Part shown: positions 43,299-52,865 of the stretch, one piece after another
Numbering within the stretch: the stretch's first letter is position 1
How the letters are laid out: the number at the start of each line of letters is the position of its first letter
Assembly (NCBI RefSeq): GCF_003663885.1
Contig: NZ_RCCE01000005.1
Location: 124,001 to 188,000, forward strand
Length of the DNA stretch: 64,000 bases
Reading direction: 5' to 3'
Source: Litoreibacter meonggei
GTDB lineage: Bacteria > Pseudomonadota > Alphaproteobacteria > Rhodobacterales > Rhodobacteraceae
Notes under the pieces: generated by a model
What the model saw: only the letters and a program-made list of their open reading frames with translations
Database searches by the model: none
What the model was told of the DNA's origin: nothing
Position numbers and translations under genes: made by a program

Positions 43299-43309
43299 GA
43301 GGAAACACT

Positions 43310-44356
43310 ATGACAACGCCTTCAAAACTCGCCCTCGTCCCGTTCGTATCGGTCGACAACATGATGAAGCTGGTCAACAAAATCGGCCCCGCCAAGATGA
43401 TCGCGGAGATCGCGGTTTACATCGAAGCCGACTTCAAGCGCTGGGAACTGTTCGACAAAACGCCACGTGTGGCCGCCCATTCCGACGAAGGCGTGATCGA
43501 GTTGATGCCAACCTCGGATGGTGAGACCTACGGGTTCAAATACGTCAACGGCCACCCCGCTAACATGGCGCGCGGGTTCCAAACCGTGACGGCTTTCGGC
43601 GTGCTGGCGCGGGTGGATAACGGCTATCCGGTGCTGCTATCGGAAATGACAATCCTGACGGCCCTGCGCACAGCCGCAACCTCGGCCTTGGTAGCAAAGT
43701 ACCTTGCCCCCAAAGGCTCCAAGGTCATGGCGATGATCGGCAACGGCGCACAGTGCGAATTCCAAGCGCTGGCGTTCCAAACAGTCGTCGGCATTGACAC
43801 CGTGCGCCTGTACGACATTGACCCAGAGGCCACCGCGAAGGCCGCCAAGAACCTCGCCACCACCGGCCTGAACGTGATCTCCTGCACATCGCCGGAAGAA
43901 GCCGTCGCAGGTGCGCAGATCATCACGACCTGCACCGCTGACAAGCAATGCGCCACGATCCTGACCGACAACATGGTCGGCAGCGGCGTCCACATCAATG
44001 CCATCGGCGGTGACTGCCCCGGCAAGACGGAGCTGCACCGCGACATTCTCCTGCGCTCCGACATCTTCGTGGAATACCCGCCGCAGACGCGCATCGAGGG
44101 CGAGATCCAGCAACTGGAGCCAGACCATGCGGTGACGGAGCTATGGCGCGTGATGACAGGCCAAGCCGAAGGCCGCCGCGACGCGCAGCAAATCACACTT
44201 TTCGACAGCGTAGGCTTCGCGACCGAGGATTTCTCCGCTCTGCGCTACATTCGTGACCAACTGGCCAACCATGGCACCTTTATCGAGCTGGACATGCTGG
44301 CCGACCCCGACGATCCGCGCGATTTGTTCGGCATGGTCGCACGTGCCGCTTCGTAA
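43310..44356 (+). CDS. Ornithine cyclodeaminase
   Basis: This 348-residue enzyme converts ornithine to proline and ammonia using NAD. It shows the Rossmann motif MAMIGNGAQCEFQALAF, the substrate segment LSEMTILTALRTAATSALVA and the catalytic region AIGGDCPGKTELHRDIL with the conserved Asp. It completes arginine catabolism started by arginase. Confidence 0.96.
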   Translation: MTTPSKLALVPFVSVDNMMKLVNKIGPAKMIAEIAVYIEADFKRWELFDKTPRVAAHSDEGVIELMPTSDGETYGFKYVNGHPANMARGFQTVTAFGVLARVDNGYPVLLSEMTILTALRTAATSALVAKYLAPKGSKVMAMIGNGAQCEFQALAFQTVVGIDTVRLYDIDPEATAKAAKNLATTGLNVISCTSPEEAVAGAQIITTCTADKQCATILTDNMVGSGVHINAIGGDCPGKTELHRDILLRSDIFVEYPPQTRIEGEIQQLEPDHAVTELWRVMTGQAEGRRDAQQITLFDSVGFATEDFSALRYIRDQLANHGTFIELDMLADPDDPRDLFGMVARAAS

Positions 44357-44404
44357 GACGCATTTGCGCTTGCACCCTGAAGGACGGCCCTCCATCTTGG
44401 GGCT

Positions 44405-44543
44405 GTTCTCAGGGCGGGGCGGAATTCCCCACCGGCGGTAAACGGTTCACTCCGTAAGCCCGCGAGCGCCTTTGCTTTGGCAAAGGGTCAGCAGATCAGG
44501 TGCAACTCCTGAGCCGACGGTCATAGTCCGGATGAAAGAGAAC
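44405..44543 (+). promoter_or_regulatory. FMN riboswitch (RFN element)
   Basis: All conserved parts are visible: GTTCTCAGGGCGGGG at the start, CCCCACCGGCGGTA, AGCCCGCGAGCGC, a variable CTTTGC/GCAAAG arm, GGTCAGCAGATC, CTCCTGAGCCGACGGT, ATAGTCCGGATGAAAGAGAAC at the end. A CCCC-TCTC-GGGG hairpin follows at 44555-44566, possibly part of the expression platform. It lies 80 nt upstream of the ribH start and should reduce its expression when FMN is high. Confidence 0.96.
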
Positions 44544-44622
44544 GAGCATATGGTCCCCTCTCGGGGTCTGTCTGCCCGTGATCGCCTTGGGTGACGTGTC
44601 TGTTGCAGAAGGAGAGATCATT

Positions 44623-45057
44623 ATGACACCCACCCGATACGCGTTCGTTAAAGCTAACTGGCACTCGGATATTGTAGACCGAGCACTGGAAGGTTTCTGC
44701 GAATTAATACCCGCGTCCCAAGTCGATGTGTTCGACGTACCAGGCGCGTTCGAGATGCCCCTGCTGGCCCGCGATCTGGCGTCGACCGGAAGCTACGCCG
44801 CCGTGGCCTGCGCCGCTTTGGTTGTGGACGGAGGCATCTACCGCCACGATTTCGTGGCTCAAGCGGTCGTTGACGGGTTGATGCGGGCCGGCATGGATAC
44901 CGGCGTACCGGTCCTGTCAGTGTCCCTGACCCCGCATCATTTCCAAGAAACCGAACATCACATGGCCATCTACCGCGACCACTTCGTCATCAAGGGCCGA
45001 GAGGCCGGGCAGGCCGCGCTGATGACAGGCAAAACGCGTGCAGCGCTGGCGGCTTAA
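44623..45057 (+). CDS. ribH2: 6,7-dimethyl-8-ribityllumazine synthase, RibH2 type
   Basis: Lumazine synthase makes the penultimate riboflavin intermediate. The 144-residue protein starts at the ATG at 44623 with GGAGAG upstream. It resembles the decameric RibH2 of Brucella: ARY-type start (RYAFVKANWHSDIVDRALEG), VDVFDVPGAFEMPLLARDL, VVDGGIYRHDFVAQAVVDGL and SVSLTPHHFQETEHH. No other riboflavin genes lie nearby, so it is a stand-alone, FMN-controlled copy; a housekeeping RibH1 may exist elsewhere. Confidence 0.92.
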   Translation: MTPTRYAFVKANWHSDIVDRALEGFCELIPASQVDVFDVPGAFEMPLLARDLASTGSYAAVACAALVVDGGIYRHDFVAQAVVDGLMRAGMDTGVPVLSVSLTPHHFQETEHHMAIYRDHFVIKGREAGQAALMTGKTRAALAA

Positions 45058-45191
45058 GGCGGAAAGTTGCATCCGGGAGGACGTCACTTCCTCCACGGTT
45101 CGCAATGACCGGCGAGACGGGATACTTTACTCGGATGCCTCTCCATCCTCGACCACGCTGGCGGGCATTGCAACGAGGAGTTCGCCAAGAC

Positions 45192-45956
45192 CTAAGCCAA
45201 TTTCTGCGTGTCCCCGCAGACCGAAATCGCTTGCCCTGAAATGGTCCTTCCCCGATGCGAGGCAAGGAACAGGCACTGGTCGGCGATTTGCTGCGGGGTC
45301 ACGTAGTCCTTAATGGAAACGTGGGAAAACGCCTCTGCTTCGGTGGCTTCATAAGACTGCCCAAGACGTTGCGCCTTGGCCTCCAAAACGCGGCGCTGGC
45401 GGTCGCCTGCGACCAAGCCCGGCAGGATCGCGTTTGCGCGGATGCCGTGGGGGCCAAGCTCCAGCGCCAGTGACTTGGTGAAGCCGATCACACCCCATTT
45501 CGCCGCCGCGTAGGGCGAGCGCAGTGCGAAGCCAACACGCCCCGCCAGCGACGACAGGTTGATGATCGAGCCATTGGCACTGGCTTTCAACGCCTCAACC
45601 GCGCAGCGTGTTGTGTTGAATTGCGAGGTCAGGCAGATGGTCAGCGTGTCGTCCCAGCCGTCCGGCGGGATGTCCTCCACCGCGCCTGTCGGGCCCGCGA
45701 TGCCTGCATTGTTCACAAGACAATCCAGCCCGCCCATGTCGTCTATTGCTTGCGCCATGAAGCGCCCGACCGCGTCCCGGTCGGACACATCGACTTGCGC
45801 CGTGGACATACCTTTGACCCCCGCCAAAGCCTCCACGTCTATGTCACACACCGTCACCACCGCACCCTCGTCGCGGAAGCCTTCCGCGATCGCACGGCCA
45901 ATCCCACTAGCCCCTGCGGTGACAATCACGCGGTGACCTGTCAAACCCAAATCCAT
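45192..45956 (-). CDS. Short-chain dehydrogenase/reductase
   Basis: This 254-residue SDR has the NAD(P)-binding TAGASGIGRAIAEG, an Asp at the end of strand 2 (CDID) that favours NAD, the NNAG motif and the catalytic SSL ... YAAAKWG triad. The substrate is unknown. It is divergent from the BKACE gene with 58 nt between, so the two may share regulation and pathway. Confidence 0.92.
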   Translation of the reverse strand: MDLGLTGHRVIVTAGASGIGRAIAEGFRDEGAVVTVCDIDVEALAGVKGMSTAQVDVSDRDAVGRFMAQAIDDMGGLDCLVNNAGIAGPTGAVEDIPPDGWDDTLTICLTSQFNTTRCAVEALKASANGSIINLSSLAGRVGFALRSPYAAAKWGVIGFTKSLALELGPHGIRANAILPGLVAGDRQRRVLEAKAQRLGQSYEATEAEAFSHVSIKDYVTPQQIADQCLFLASHRGRTISGQAISVCGDTQKLA

Positions 45957-46014
45957 AGTGACCCCTTCCCTGAAACTCGATCCTCAGACAGTATCAGCGA
46001 AAAGGAGACCCGCA

Positions 46015-46938
46015 ATGCCCGATCCCGTCATCGTCACCGCCGCCATCACAGGTGCCATCCACACACCGACCATGTCAGACGCCCTGCCCGTCACACCAGA
46101 ACAGATTGTGGACGCTGCCGTTGGTGCCGCAGAGGCAGGTGCGGCCATCGTCCACCTGCACGCCCGCAATCCCGAAAACGGCGCACCCGACCAAAGCGCG
46201 GAGGCGTTCGAGCCGATCCTTGGCGCGATCAAGGCGCGGTCGGACGTGGTCATCAACATCACCACCGGCGGCGCGCCGACGATGAGTGTAGCCGAGCGCG
46301 TGCTACCCGCGCAGCATTGGCAGCCGGAGCTGGCGTCACTCAACATGGGGTCGATGAATTTCGGGCTGTTCGGGATGCTTGGGCGCTTCCCTGACCTGAA
46401 GCATCAGTGGGAGGCGGATTACTTGGGCAACCGCGACATCATCTTCCGCAACACCTTCCAAGACATCGGCTTCGTCCTGGACACCCTACGCGACAGCGGC
46501 ACGCGGTTCGAGTTCGAATGCTACGACACCGCGCATCTCTATAACCTTGCCCATTTTCGCGATGCGGGCAAAGTCGAAGGCCCGCTGCTAATCCAGACCG
46601 TGTTTGGCCTACTGGGCGGCATCGGGGCGCATCCCGATGATGTGGCGCATATGAAACGCACGGCGGATCGGTTGTTTGGCGATGACTACGTCTGGTCCGT
46701 GCTGGGCGCAGGGCGGCACCAGATGCCGCTGGCAGCAATGTCGGCGGCGCAAGAGGGTAATGTCAGGGTCGGTTTGGAGGATTCGCTTTGGCTGGAGAAG
46801 GGCGTCATGGCCCCGTCCAGCGCTGCACAGGTCGCCCGCGCGAAGGAAATTGTCGAAGGCGTGGGCCGTCGCCTCGCCACACCGGATGAGGCACGGGCAA
46901 GGCTGGCGCTAAAAGGCGGTGACAAGACCGCGTTCTAG
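46015..46938 (+). CDS. BKACE (beta-keto acid cleavage enzyme, DUF849)
   Basis: This 307-residue protein belongs to the BKACE family, which splits beta-keto acids with acetyl-CoA to give an acetoacetate and a new acyl-CoA. The zinc site is HLHARNP, followed by ITTGGAPTMS, LASLNMGSMNFG and FGLLGGIGAHPDD. The start is the ATG at 46015 with AAGGAG upstream. Substrates in the family range from 3-keto-5-aminohexanoate to dehydrocarnitine; I cannot assign one. Its stop shares bases with that of the convergent oxidoreductase (CTAG). Confidence 0.92.
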   Translation: MPDPVIVTAAITGAIHTPTMSDALPVTPEQIVDAAVGAAEAGAAIVHLHARNPENGAPDQSAEAFEPILGAIKARSDVVINITTGGAPTMSVAERVLPAQHWQPELASLNMGSMNFGLFGMLGRFPDLKHQWEADYLGNRDIIFRNTFQDIGFVLDTLRDSGTRFEFECYDTAHLYNLAHFRDAGKVEGPLLIQTVFGLLGGIGAHPDDVAHMKRTADRLFGDDYVWSVLGAGRHQMPLAAMSAAQEGNVRVGLEDSLWLEKGVMAPSSAAQVARAKEIVEGVGRRLATPDEARARLALKGGDKTAF

Positions 46939-48134
46939 ATCACTGCCCGTTCGACGAAGCTTTCCTGCGCCAAAATCCGCTCCACCCCGAAGGGCGACAG
47001 ATCCAGAGAGCGGTATTCGCCATAGGTGATCCACTCTGCCACGCCGCGCCCGATGGCGGGGCTTTGCTGAAGGCCGTGGCCAGAGAAGCCGTTGACGAAC
47101 AGGAAGTTCCCCAACTCGGGCGACGGACCGACAATCGCGTTCTGATCGAAGGCGTTGTAGGCGTAATGCCCGACCCACGAGTTCACCAGCTTGACCGACT
47201 CGAAGGCAGGCACGCGAGTGGCAACGGCGGGCCAGACCTTGTTCTCCCAAATTGAATGATCCTCAACGAAGTCGTCATAGGCCACGGCAGGATCGTCGTC
47301 CGGCGGGGAGCCCGCCATGTAGTATTTCCCGTCGCTGCGCATATGCACGCCGGACGGGTCGATGGTCAGCGGCAGGTCGCGATCCAGCGGGGTTTTCGCA
47401 TCAAAAATGAACGTGTAGCGCTTGCGCGGTTCGACCGGAATATCCAGCCCCGCCATCTGCGCCGTAAGCGCCGCGCGTGGGCCGGAGCAATTCACCACCG
47501 TGCCACAAGTGATGACCTCTCCCGACGCCAGCGTGACACTTTCAATCTTGTCACCCGCACTGTTGCGGGTGATGGCACACACCTCGTTATGAACGTATTC
47601 CGCCCCCTGCGCACGGGCCTTGCGCTTCCACCAGTCAAAGATGGTGCCGCCGTCGAAATAGCCCTCGTTAATCAGGTTGTGATTGCCGCCGATGATATCG
47701 TCCAGGTTGTAGAACGGATAGGCCGCCTTGATCTCATCGGCCGTCATATACTTGGTGCCAGCGCCAAGGCGCTGTTGGATCTGCTGGCTTTCGCGAAGGG
47801 TCTGCGCGAAGGCGTCGTTATCCGCCAAATACATATATCCAAAGCTCTGCAACACGATATCAGGCGCGTCGTCGTCCTGCATGAAGTCCTTGAAGCCGTG
47901 GATAAACTCGGTTCCAAACTGGGAAATTTTGATGTTCACCTCCGCCGAGAACTGCTGCCTGATGCAGCTGTTCGTGTGCGAGGTCGAGGCAAACTCGTAG
48001 GTCGGGTCACGTTCCACCACCAAGATGGAGCCGCCGAAATCAGGGGTGCGTGACAGCCACCACGCGACCGAGGAGCCATACATCGCCCCGCCGATAATCA
48101 CCACGTCGTAACTTGCCTTTGACGGTGCCTGCAT
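46935..48134 (-). CDS. FAD-dependent amine/amino-acid oxidoreductase (DAO family)
   Basis: This 399-residue protein has an N-terminal FAD-binding Rossmann fold (YDVVIIGGAMYGSSVAWWLS, VVERDPTYEFASTS) and the DAO-family C-terminal segment (FVNGFSGHGLQQSPAIGRGV). Relatives oxidise sarcosine, glycine, dimethylglycine or D-amino acids. The N-terminal SHTNSCIRQQFS is typical of the FAD-binding sarcosine-oxidase-like group in Rhodobacteraceae. The ATG at 48134 has GGAGGAGG upstream. Its substrate is unknown. Confidence 0.88.
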   Translation of the reverse strand: MQAPSKASYDVVIIGGAMYGSSVAWWLSRTPDFGGSILVVERDPTYEFASTSHTNSCIRQQFSAEVNIKISQFGTEFIHGFKDFMQDDDAPDIVLQSFGYMYLADNDAFAQTLRESQQIQQRLGAGTKYMTADEIKAAYPFYNLDDIIGGNHNLINEGYFDGGTIFDWWKRKARAQGAEYVHNEVCAITRNSAGDKIESVTLASGEVITCGTVVNCSGPRAALTAQMAGLDIPVEPRKRYTFIFDAKTPLDRDLPLTIDPSGVHMRSDGKYYMAGSPPDDDPAVAYDDFVEDHSIWENKVWPAVATRVPAFESVKLVNSWVGHYAYNAFDQNAIVGPSPELGNFLFVNGFSGHGLQQSPAIGRGVAEWITYGEYRSLDLSPFGVERILAQESFVERAVI

Positions 48135-48204
48135 GAGCCTGTCCTCCTCCCCTGCAATTCGGGCATCAGACATATCGCAAAGCGATTTGGCAATAGCTTG
48201 TGAA

Positions 48205-48597
48205 CTACCCGCGCGGCTTGCTTAATCCCGTCAGGATCGGGCAGTCGGGCCGCCCGTCACCGGCACAATCGCGCACCAACCCCGCCAGCGTGTCACGCAT
48301 GGATTTGAGGTCGGCGATTTTGCGGTCGATTTCGTCCAGATGCTCCCCCGCGATTTGCTTCACGTCGGCGCTAGCGCGGGAGCTGTCCTCCCAAAGCGCC
48401 AGCAACGCGCGGCAGTCTTCGATGGTAAACCCAAGCGCCCGCGCACGGCTGAGAAAAGTCAGCTTGTGCAGGTCCGCCTCGCTGAACGCGCGGTAGCCGT
48501 TGGCGTCACGGGCGGGGCGTATCAGCTTGATGTCCTCATAATAGCGTATGGTTTTCGCGGGCAATCCGGACCGCGCGGCAACTTCACCGATGTTCAT
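48205..48597 (-). CDS. cueR: CueR copper-responsive MerR regulator
   Basis: This 130-residue MerR-family protein has an N-terminal helix-turn-helix ([20 protein letters not shown]), a long dimerisation helix and the metal-binding loop CAGDGRPDC (two Cys spaced by seven residues), which marks Cu(I)/Ag(I) sensing. It overlaps the copA stop (ATGA) and lies downstream in the same unit, so copA and cueR are co-regulated. Confidence 0.92.
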   Translation of the reverse strand: MNIGEVAARSGLPAKTIRYYEDIKLIRPARDANGYRAFSEADLHKLTFLSRARALGFTIEDCRALLALWEDSSRASADVKQIAGEHLDEIDRKIADLKSMRDTLAGLVRDCAGDGRPDCPILTGLSKPRG

Positions 48598-51038
48598 TCA
48601 CCTACCCCCATTCGCCGCAATCTGAGTGCGTTGCTGACCACAAACACGCTCGATAATGCCATCGCACCAGCCGCGAGCATGGGAGATAGAAGTATGCCCC
48701 ATATCGGGTACAAAACGCCTGCTGCGACGGGGATCAGAGCCGTATTGTAAGCGAAAGCCCAAAACAGGTTCTGGCGGATATTGCCCATGGTTTTGCTGCT
48801 GATATCAACAGCCCGTAGAACGCCCGACAATTCCCCCGACATCAACACCACATCTGCGGTCTCTATCGCCACATCCGTTCCGGTTCCCACCGCAACACCA
48901 ACATTGGCAGCAGCGAGCGCCGGCGCGTCGTTGATGCCATCCCCAACAAAAGCGAGCATTCCGCCGGCTTTCAGGTCTGTCACAGCGTCGGCCTTGCCGT
49001 CTGGCATGACACCGGCAACAACCGTTTCGATCCCCAGTTTCCGTGCCACGGCATTCGCCGTGTGGACGGTATCGCCTGTAATCATGGCAACCTGTACATC
49101 GCGTTGGGCAAGGTTAGACACCAAATCCGCCGCTTCGGGTTTGATCGGGTCCGCAACGGCAATGACGCCTGCAATCGCCCCGTCGATCGCTACGAAAATC
49201 GGGGTTTTGGCCTCGCTTGCCCACCGCTCTGCAAGGTTAGCGAAGTGGTTCAACGCAATACTCTCGCGGTCCATCAACCTGTCAGCACCGATAAGTACGT
49301 CCTTAGCATCAACCTGTGCCCTTAGTCCCAAACCGGTGATCGAGACGAACTTGGATGCGGTCGGGATAGTCAGACCGCGCGCGTTCGCCTCACGTACGAT
49401 AGCGACGGAAATCGGATGTTCCGACAACGCCTCGACCGCCGCCACACTTGCCAGAACCGCGCCCTCGTCATGCCCATCCGCTACGGCAATATCCGTCAAC
49501 TCCGGCCGACCCATCGTCAACGTACCCGTTTTGTCAAAAGCGATGGTTTTAACCTGTGACAGGGTCTGCAACGCCGATCCCTTGCGGAACAGAACGCCCA
49601 ACTCCGCGGCGCGCCCGGTGCCGACCATGACCGAGGTTGGCGTCGCCAATCCCATCGCACACGGGCAGGCGACAATGAGAACGGACACGCCCGCGACAAG
49701 AGCGTGGCCAAGCGTAGGACCAAAGATCAGCCAGACCAGCACGGTGACGCCAGCTGCAAGCAAGACAGCGGGCACGAACCACCGCACGACCTGATCCACG
49801 ACGGCCTGTATGGGCAGCTTGGCACCCTGCGCCTGTTCAACCATACGCACAATTCCCGCCAGAACCGTATCGCCGCCAACGGCGGTGGCCCTGACTTCCA
49901 GGGCACCAGTTCCGTTGACCGTGCCACCGATGACGGCATCCCCTGCATGGTGATCGACTGGAACGGGTTCGCCCGTCACCATGCTTTCATCCACGAAAGA
50001 GCGGCCTTCGACAATCTCGCCATCGACCGCAATCCGCGCGCCGGGGCGCACCAAAACCACGTCGCCCTCAACGATCTCGGTGAAAGAAACTTCCTGCCAA
50101 TCCCCACCGCGTCGCACATCGGCAACCGAGGGCTGCAAGCCCAATAGCGATTTTATCGCCGAGCCTGTTTGCGCCTTCGCGCGCGCTTCAAGCCAGCGGC
50201 CAAACAGGATCAATGTCACGATCACCGCTGCCGCCTCAAAATACACGGCTCGGCTTCCCGCAGGCAGCAACATTGGCGCAAACAAAGCGACCGAAGAGAA
50301 TAGCCAAGCCGCCGATGTGCCAAGAGCTACGAGGGCATTCATTTCCGGCGCGCCGCGCAGCAATGCCGGAAATCCTTCGCGCAAAAACCGCCGCCCGGGC
50401 CAAAGTAATACGATGGTTGCGAGAACCCATTGCAGCATCCAGCTGGTCTGTTGACCTATGGTCTGCGCAACCAGATTAGCCATGCCGGGGATGAAATGCC
50501 CCCCCATCTCAATGACGAACACCGGTAGGGTCAGAGCCGCCGCGATCAACGTATCACGCCGCAACGTATCCACCTCGGCCTCGCGTTTGTGGCCCACGGT
50601 CGGGGCGGGGCCTTGCACATCAAGCGGCGTTGCCGGGTAGCCTGCTTGTGTGATGGCACTGGCAATATCATCTGGCGAAAGCGCCTCTTTCAGCCATGTC
50701 ACTGAGGCCGTCGACGTGGCCAGGTTGACTGATGCTTCGACAACACCCGCCAAGGCCGAAACGCCGCGCTCCGCCCGACCCACACAAGATGCGCAGGATA
50801 AGCCCTCTACGGAAAATCTCGCGCTTTGTGTAACCGCTGGGTAGCCTGCGGTTTGCAACGCGGTCACAAGAGATGTCGCCTCAATATCGCGCGCGTCAAC
50901 ATTGGCGCGGGAGGTTGCCAAGTTCACGCTTGCCGAGACGACGCCGGGCAAGGCCTGCAAGGCGCGCTCCGCACGCCCGACGCAAGACGCGCAGGACAGG
51001 CCTTCGATCTGGAAATTTAATACGCTGGAGTTTGCCAT
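48594..51038 (-). CDS. copA: CopA Cu(I)-exporting P1B-type ATPase
   Basis: CopA exports cytoplasmic Cu(I) to the periplasm. The 814-residue protein has two N-terminal heavy-metal domains (both [13 protein letters not shown]), eight membrane segments, the transmembrane CPC motif ([12 protein letters not shown]), the phosphorylation site DKTGTLTMG and the hinge [13 protein letters not shown]. The C-terminal membrane segments hold YN and SNALRLRR motifs of the Cu(I) subgroup. It is driven by a MerR-type promoter (51072-51102). Confidence 0.97.
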   Translation of the reverse strand: MANSSVLNFQIEGLSCASCVGRAERALQALPGVVSASVNLATSRANVDARDIEATSLVTALQTAGYPAVTQSARFSVEGLSCASCVGRAERGVSALAGVVEASVNLATSTASVTWLKEALSPDDIASAITQAGYPATPLDVQGPAPTVGHKREAEVDTLRRDTLIAAALTLPVFVIEMGGHFIPGMANLVAQTIGQQTSWMLQWVLATIVLLWPGRRFLREGFPALLRGAPEMNALVALGTSAAWLFSSVALFAPMLLPAGSRAVYFEAAAVIVTLILFGRWLEARAKAQTGSAIKSLLGLQPSVADVRRGGDWQEVSFTEIVEGDVVLVRPGARIAVDGEIVEGRSFVDESMVTGEPVPVDHHAGDAVIGGTVNGTGALEVRATAVGGDTVLAGIVRMVEQAQGAKLPIQAVVDQVVRWFVPAVLLAAGVTVLVWLIFGPTLGHALVAGVSVLIVACPCAMGLATPTSVMVGTGRAAELGVLFRKGSALQTLSQVKTIAFDKTGTLTMGRPELTDIAVADGHDEGAVLASVAAVEALSEHPISVAIVREANARGLTIPTASKFVSITGLGLRAQVDAKDVLIGADRLMDRESIALNHFANLAERWASEAKTPIFVAIDGAIAGVIAVADPIKPEAADLVSNLAQRDVQVAMITGDTVHTANAVARKLGIETVVAGVMPDGKADAVTDLKAGGMLAFVGDGINDAPALAAANVGVAVGTGTDVAIETADVVLMSGELSGVLRAVDISSKTMGNIRQNLFWAFAYNTALIPVAAGVLYPIWGILLSPMLAAGAMALSSVFVVSNALRLRRMGVGE

Positions 51039-51071
51039 GATCGACGCCTCGGATGAGCTTCATTCTCCCCC

Positions 51072-51102
51072 CATATAGGGGTTCCATCTACTGGAAGGTC
51101 AA
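51072..51102 (-). promoter_or_regulatory. CueR-type promoter of copA-cueR
   Basis: Read on the minus strand, TTGACC (-35, 51097-51102) and TATATG (-10, 51072-51077) are separated by exactly 19 nt. The spacer holds the imperfect dyad CTTCCAGTAGATGGAACC. A 19-nt spacer is the hallmark of MerR-family-activated promoters. Confidence 0.75.
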
Positions 51103-51226
51103 GCTTTCTGTGCTCTATTTTAAACTCACAAAATCGTGCTTGGATCCTCTGGCAACTAGGAGTTGGAAAAACAGGGGCAGAGCACCTATTTTACACTCAC
51201 GACATACCAACGAGAGGATCCGCGCC

Positions 51227-51673
51227 ATGAAATACGCCAAAACAGACGAAGCGCTGGCAAAGCTGAGCCCCGAGCAGTTTCGGGTAACGCAGGAAAGCGG
51301 CACGGAGCGCGCCTTCACGGGTGAATTGACCGACAATAAGGCCCCGGGCATTTATGTGGACATCGTCTCGGGCGAGCCGCTGTTTGCGTCGTCTGATAAG
51401 TTTGAGTCCGGTTGTGGATGGCCCAGCTTCACCAAGCCCATCGTCACAGATCACGTGACCGAACACCGTGACGCATCGTTCGGGATGACCCGCACCGAAG
51501 TACGGTCCACGCATGGTGACAGCCATTTGGGCCATGTCTTCCCTGACGGCCCCGCCGATCGCGGTGGTCTGCGCTACTGTATCAACTCCGCCAGCCTACG
51601 GTTCATCCACCGCGACGAGATGGATGCGGAAGGCTACGGCGAATTCTTGGATCAAGTGGAGGAAATCGAATGA
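51227..51673 (+). CDS. msrB: MsrB, peptide-methionine (R)-S-oxide reductase
   Basis: This 148-residue protein reduces the R-epimer of methionine sulfoxide. It has [14 protein letters not shown] and the C-terminal catalytic [11 protein letters not shown]. The two zinc-binding CxxC pairs of zinc-type MsrB are missing ([11 protein letters not shown] in place of the first), so it is the zinc-free form. The start is the ATG at 51227 with GAGAGG upstream. It overlaps msrA by 4 nt. Confidence 0.95.
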   Translation: MKYAKTDEALAKLSPEQFRVTQESGTERAFTGELTDNKAPGIYVDIVSGEPLFASSDKFESGCGWPSFTKPIVTDHVTEHRDASFGMTRTEVRSTHGDSHLGHVFPDGPADRGGLRYCINSASLRFIHRDEMDAEGYGEFLDQVEEIE

Positions 51674-52176
51674 CTGAACGCGCTGTTCTTGCCGGTGGCT
51701 GCTTTTGGGGCATGCAGGATCTAATCCGTAAGATGCCTGGTGTGGTGTCAACACGCGTAGGATATACTGGCGGCGACGTGGAGAATGCGACCTACCGCAA
51801 CCACGGCACCCACGCCGAAGGGATCGAAATCACCTTTGATCCCGACGCAACAAGCTACCGCAAGTTGTTGGAATTCTTCTTCCAGATTCACGACCCAAGC
51901 ACACCAAACCAACAAGGCAATGATCGCGGAATGTCTTACCGTTCTGCGATTTACTATTTGGATGAAGCCCAGAAAGAGGTGGCGCTGGACACGATAGCCG
52001 ATGTTGATGCGTCCGGCCTCTGGCCCGCCAAGGTGGTCACCGAAGTCGAACCCGTGGGCGACTTCTGGGAGGCCGAGCCGGAGCATCAAGACTATCTGGA
52101 GCGTATTCCAAACGGCTACACCTGCCACTTCGTGCGCCCCGACTGGGTACTGCCAAGGCGCGCCGCAGCCGAATAG
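51670..52176 (+). CDS. msrA: MsrA, peptide-methionine (S)-S-oxide reductase
   Basis: This 168-residue protein has the active-site motif [10 protein letters not shown] and the segments [31 protein letters not shown] and [18 protein letters not shown], all typical of MsrA. Together with MsrB it repairs both methionine sulfoxide epimers. Translational coupling to msrB indicates joint expression. Confidence 0.97.
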   Translation: MTERAVLAGGCFWGMQDLIRKMPGVVSTRVGYTGGDVENATYRNHGTHAEGIEITFDPDATSYRKLLEFFFQIHDPSTPNQQGNDRGMSYRSAIYYLDEAQKEVALDTIADVDASGLWPAKVVTEVEPVGDFWEAEPEHQDYLERIPNGYTCHFVRPDWVLPRRAAAE

Positions 52177-52180
52177 TCAC

Positions 52181-52210
52181 TCCCCGCTCCCGCGTTTGCG
52201 CGGGGGTGGG
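52181..52210 (+). terminator. GC-rich hairpin after msrA
   Basis: CCCGCG (52189-52194) pairs with CGCGGG (52200-52205), and flanking CCCC and GTGGG extend the stem. No T-run follows, so it is a weak or Rho-assisted terminator candidate. Confidence 0.4.
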
Positions 52211-52437
52211 TCGCGGTTTCACCCACGACACCCCGTCAGAACAGTTTGAATAATTTCGTTCGGTCAGCTGAAGCCGTCTGGACGTCACATGCAGAATACG
52301 AAAAATGGTCTTCAAACGAAGACCCATCGCAGTATTGTCTCAGACGTTGTCTAATCGGTTCGTTGGGTAGGTAACGCCTTGGTTTGAACGTCACCATGTT
52401 TGACGATCCGGTTCGTCTTGTGTTTGAATGTGGTGCC

Positions 52438-52767
52438 TCAGCCTGCAAGCAAAGCGTCTTGAACGGCGTCATCCCAGCCTAGATACAACCTATCTTTATC
52501 GCGTATGACTGGACGGGCCATGACCTTCGGGCGGGCGGATATCTGCGCCTCTGCCTCCGAATTTTTTAACCAGTCGTTAAGCGCGCGGTAGTCATTGGAT
52601 GTGCGATCCACCAGCCGATCCCCAAATTCTACAATCAACTCGGCCAATTCGGCCTCACTCAAAGGATCAGCCCGAACATCGCGAAAGCTGACCTCCTTGC
52701 CCTCTGCCTCCAACGCCTTGCGCGCCCGTTGACAAATTGCACAAGTGCTCAATCCATAGATCATCAT
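52438..52767 (-). CDS. ArsC/Spx-family protein
   Basis: This 109-residue thioredoxin-fold protein starts at 52767 (MMIYGLSTCAICQRARKALE) with AGGAG upstream. The redox motif is CAIC, as in ArsC/Spx/YffB-type proteins, and it has the family end RPVIRDKDRLYLGWDD. It may be a glutathione-dependent reductase; a true arsenate reductase role is not supported by any nearby ars gene. Confidence 0.82.
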   Translation of the reverse strand: MMIYGLSTCAICQRARKALEAEGKEVSFRDVRADPLSEAELAELIVEFGDRLVDRTSNDYRALNDWLKNSEAEAQISARPKVMARPVIRDKDRLYLGWDDAVQDALLAG

Positions 52768-52865
52768 GTCGCAATCTCCTTCAGCGATGATCGCTGTAAT
52801 CTCACGCATCGCCCTGTCCAACGCAACCATATTGAATTCTAGGCCAAAATTCGCTATCCGTATGT

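Noticed and set aside
45621-46394. A 257-codon open frame on the plus strand
   Set aside because: It overlaps the SDR and BKACE genes in other frames and has a His/Arg-rich shadow composition without a domain.
47256-48053. A 265-codon open frame on the plus strand
   Set aside because: It is the antisense shadow of the FAD oxidoreductase, which has clear domains.
48781-49794. A 337-codon open frame opposite copA
   Set aside because: It is an antisense shadow with Ser/Thr/Ala-rich low-complexity translation; copA is unambiguous.
52438-52767. Arsenate reductase function
   Set aside because: The CAIC motif and fold fit the wider ArsC/Spx family, but no other ars genes are near and the key features of true ArsC cannot be confirmed.
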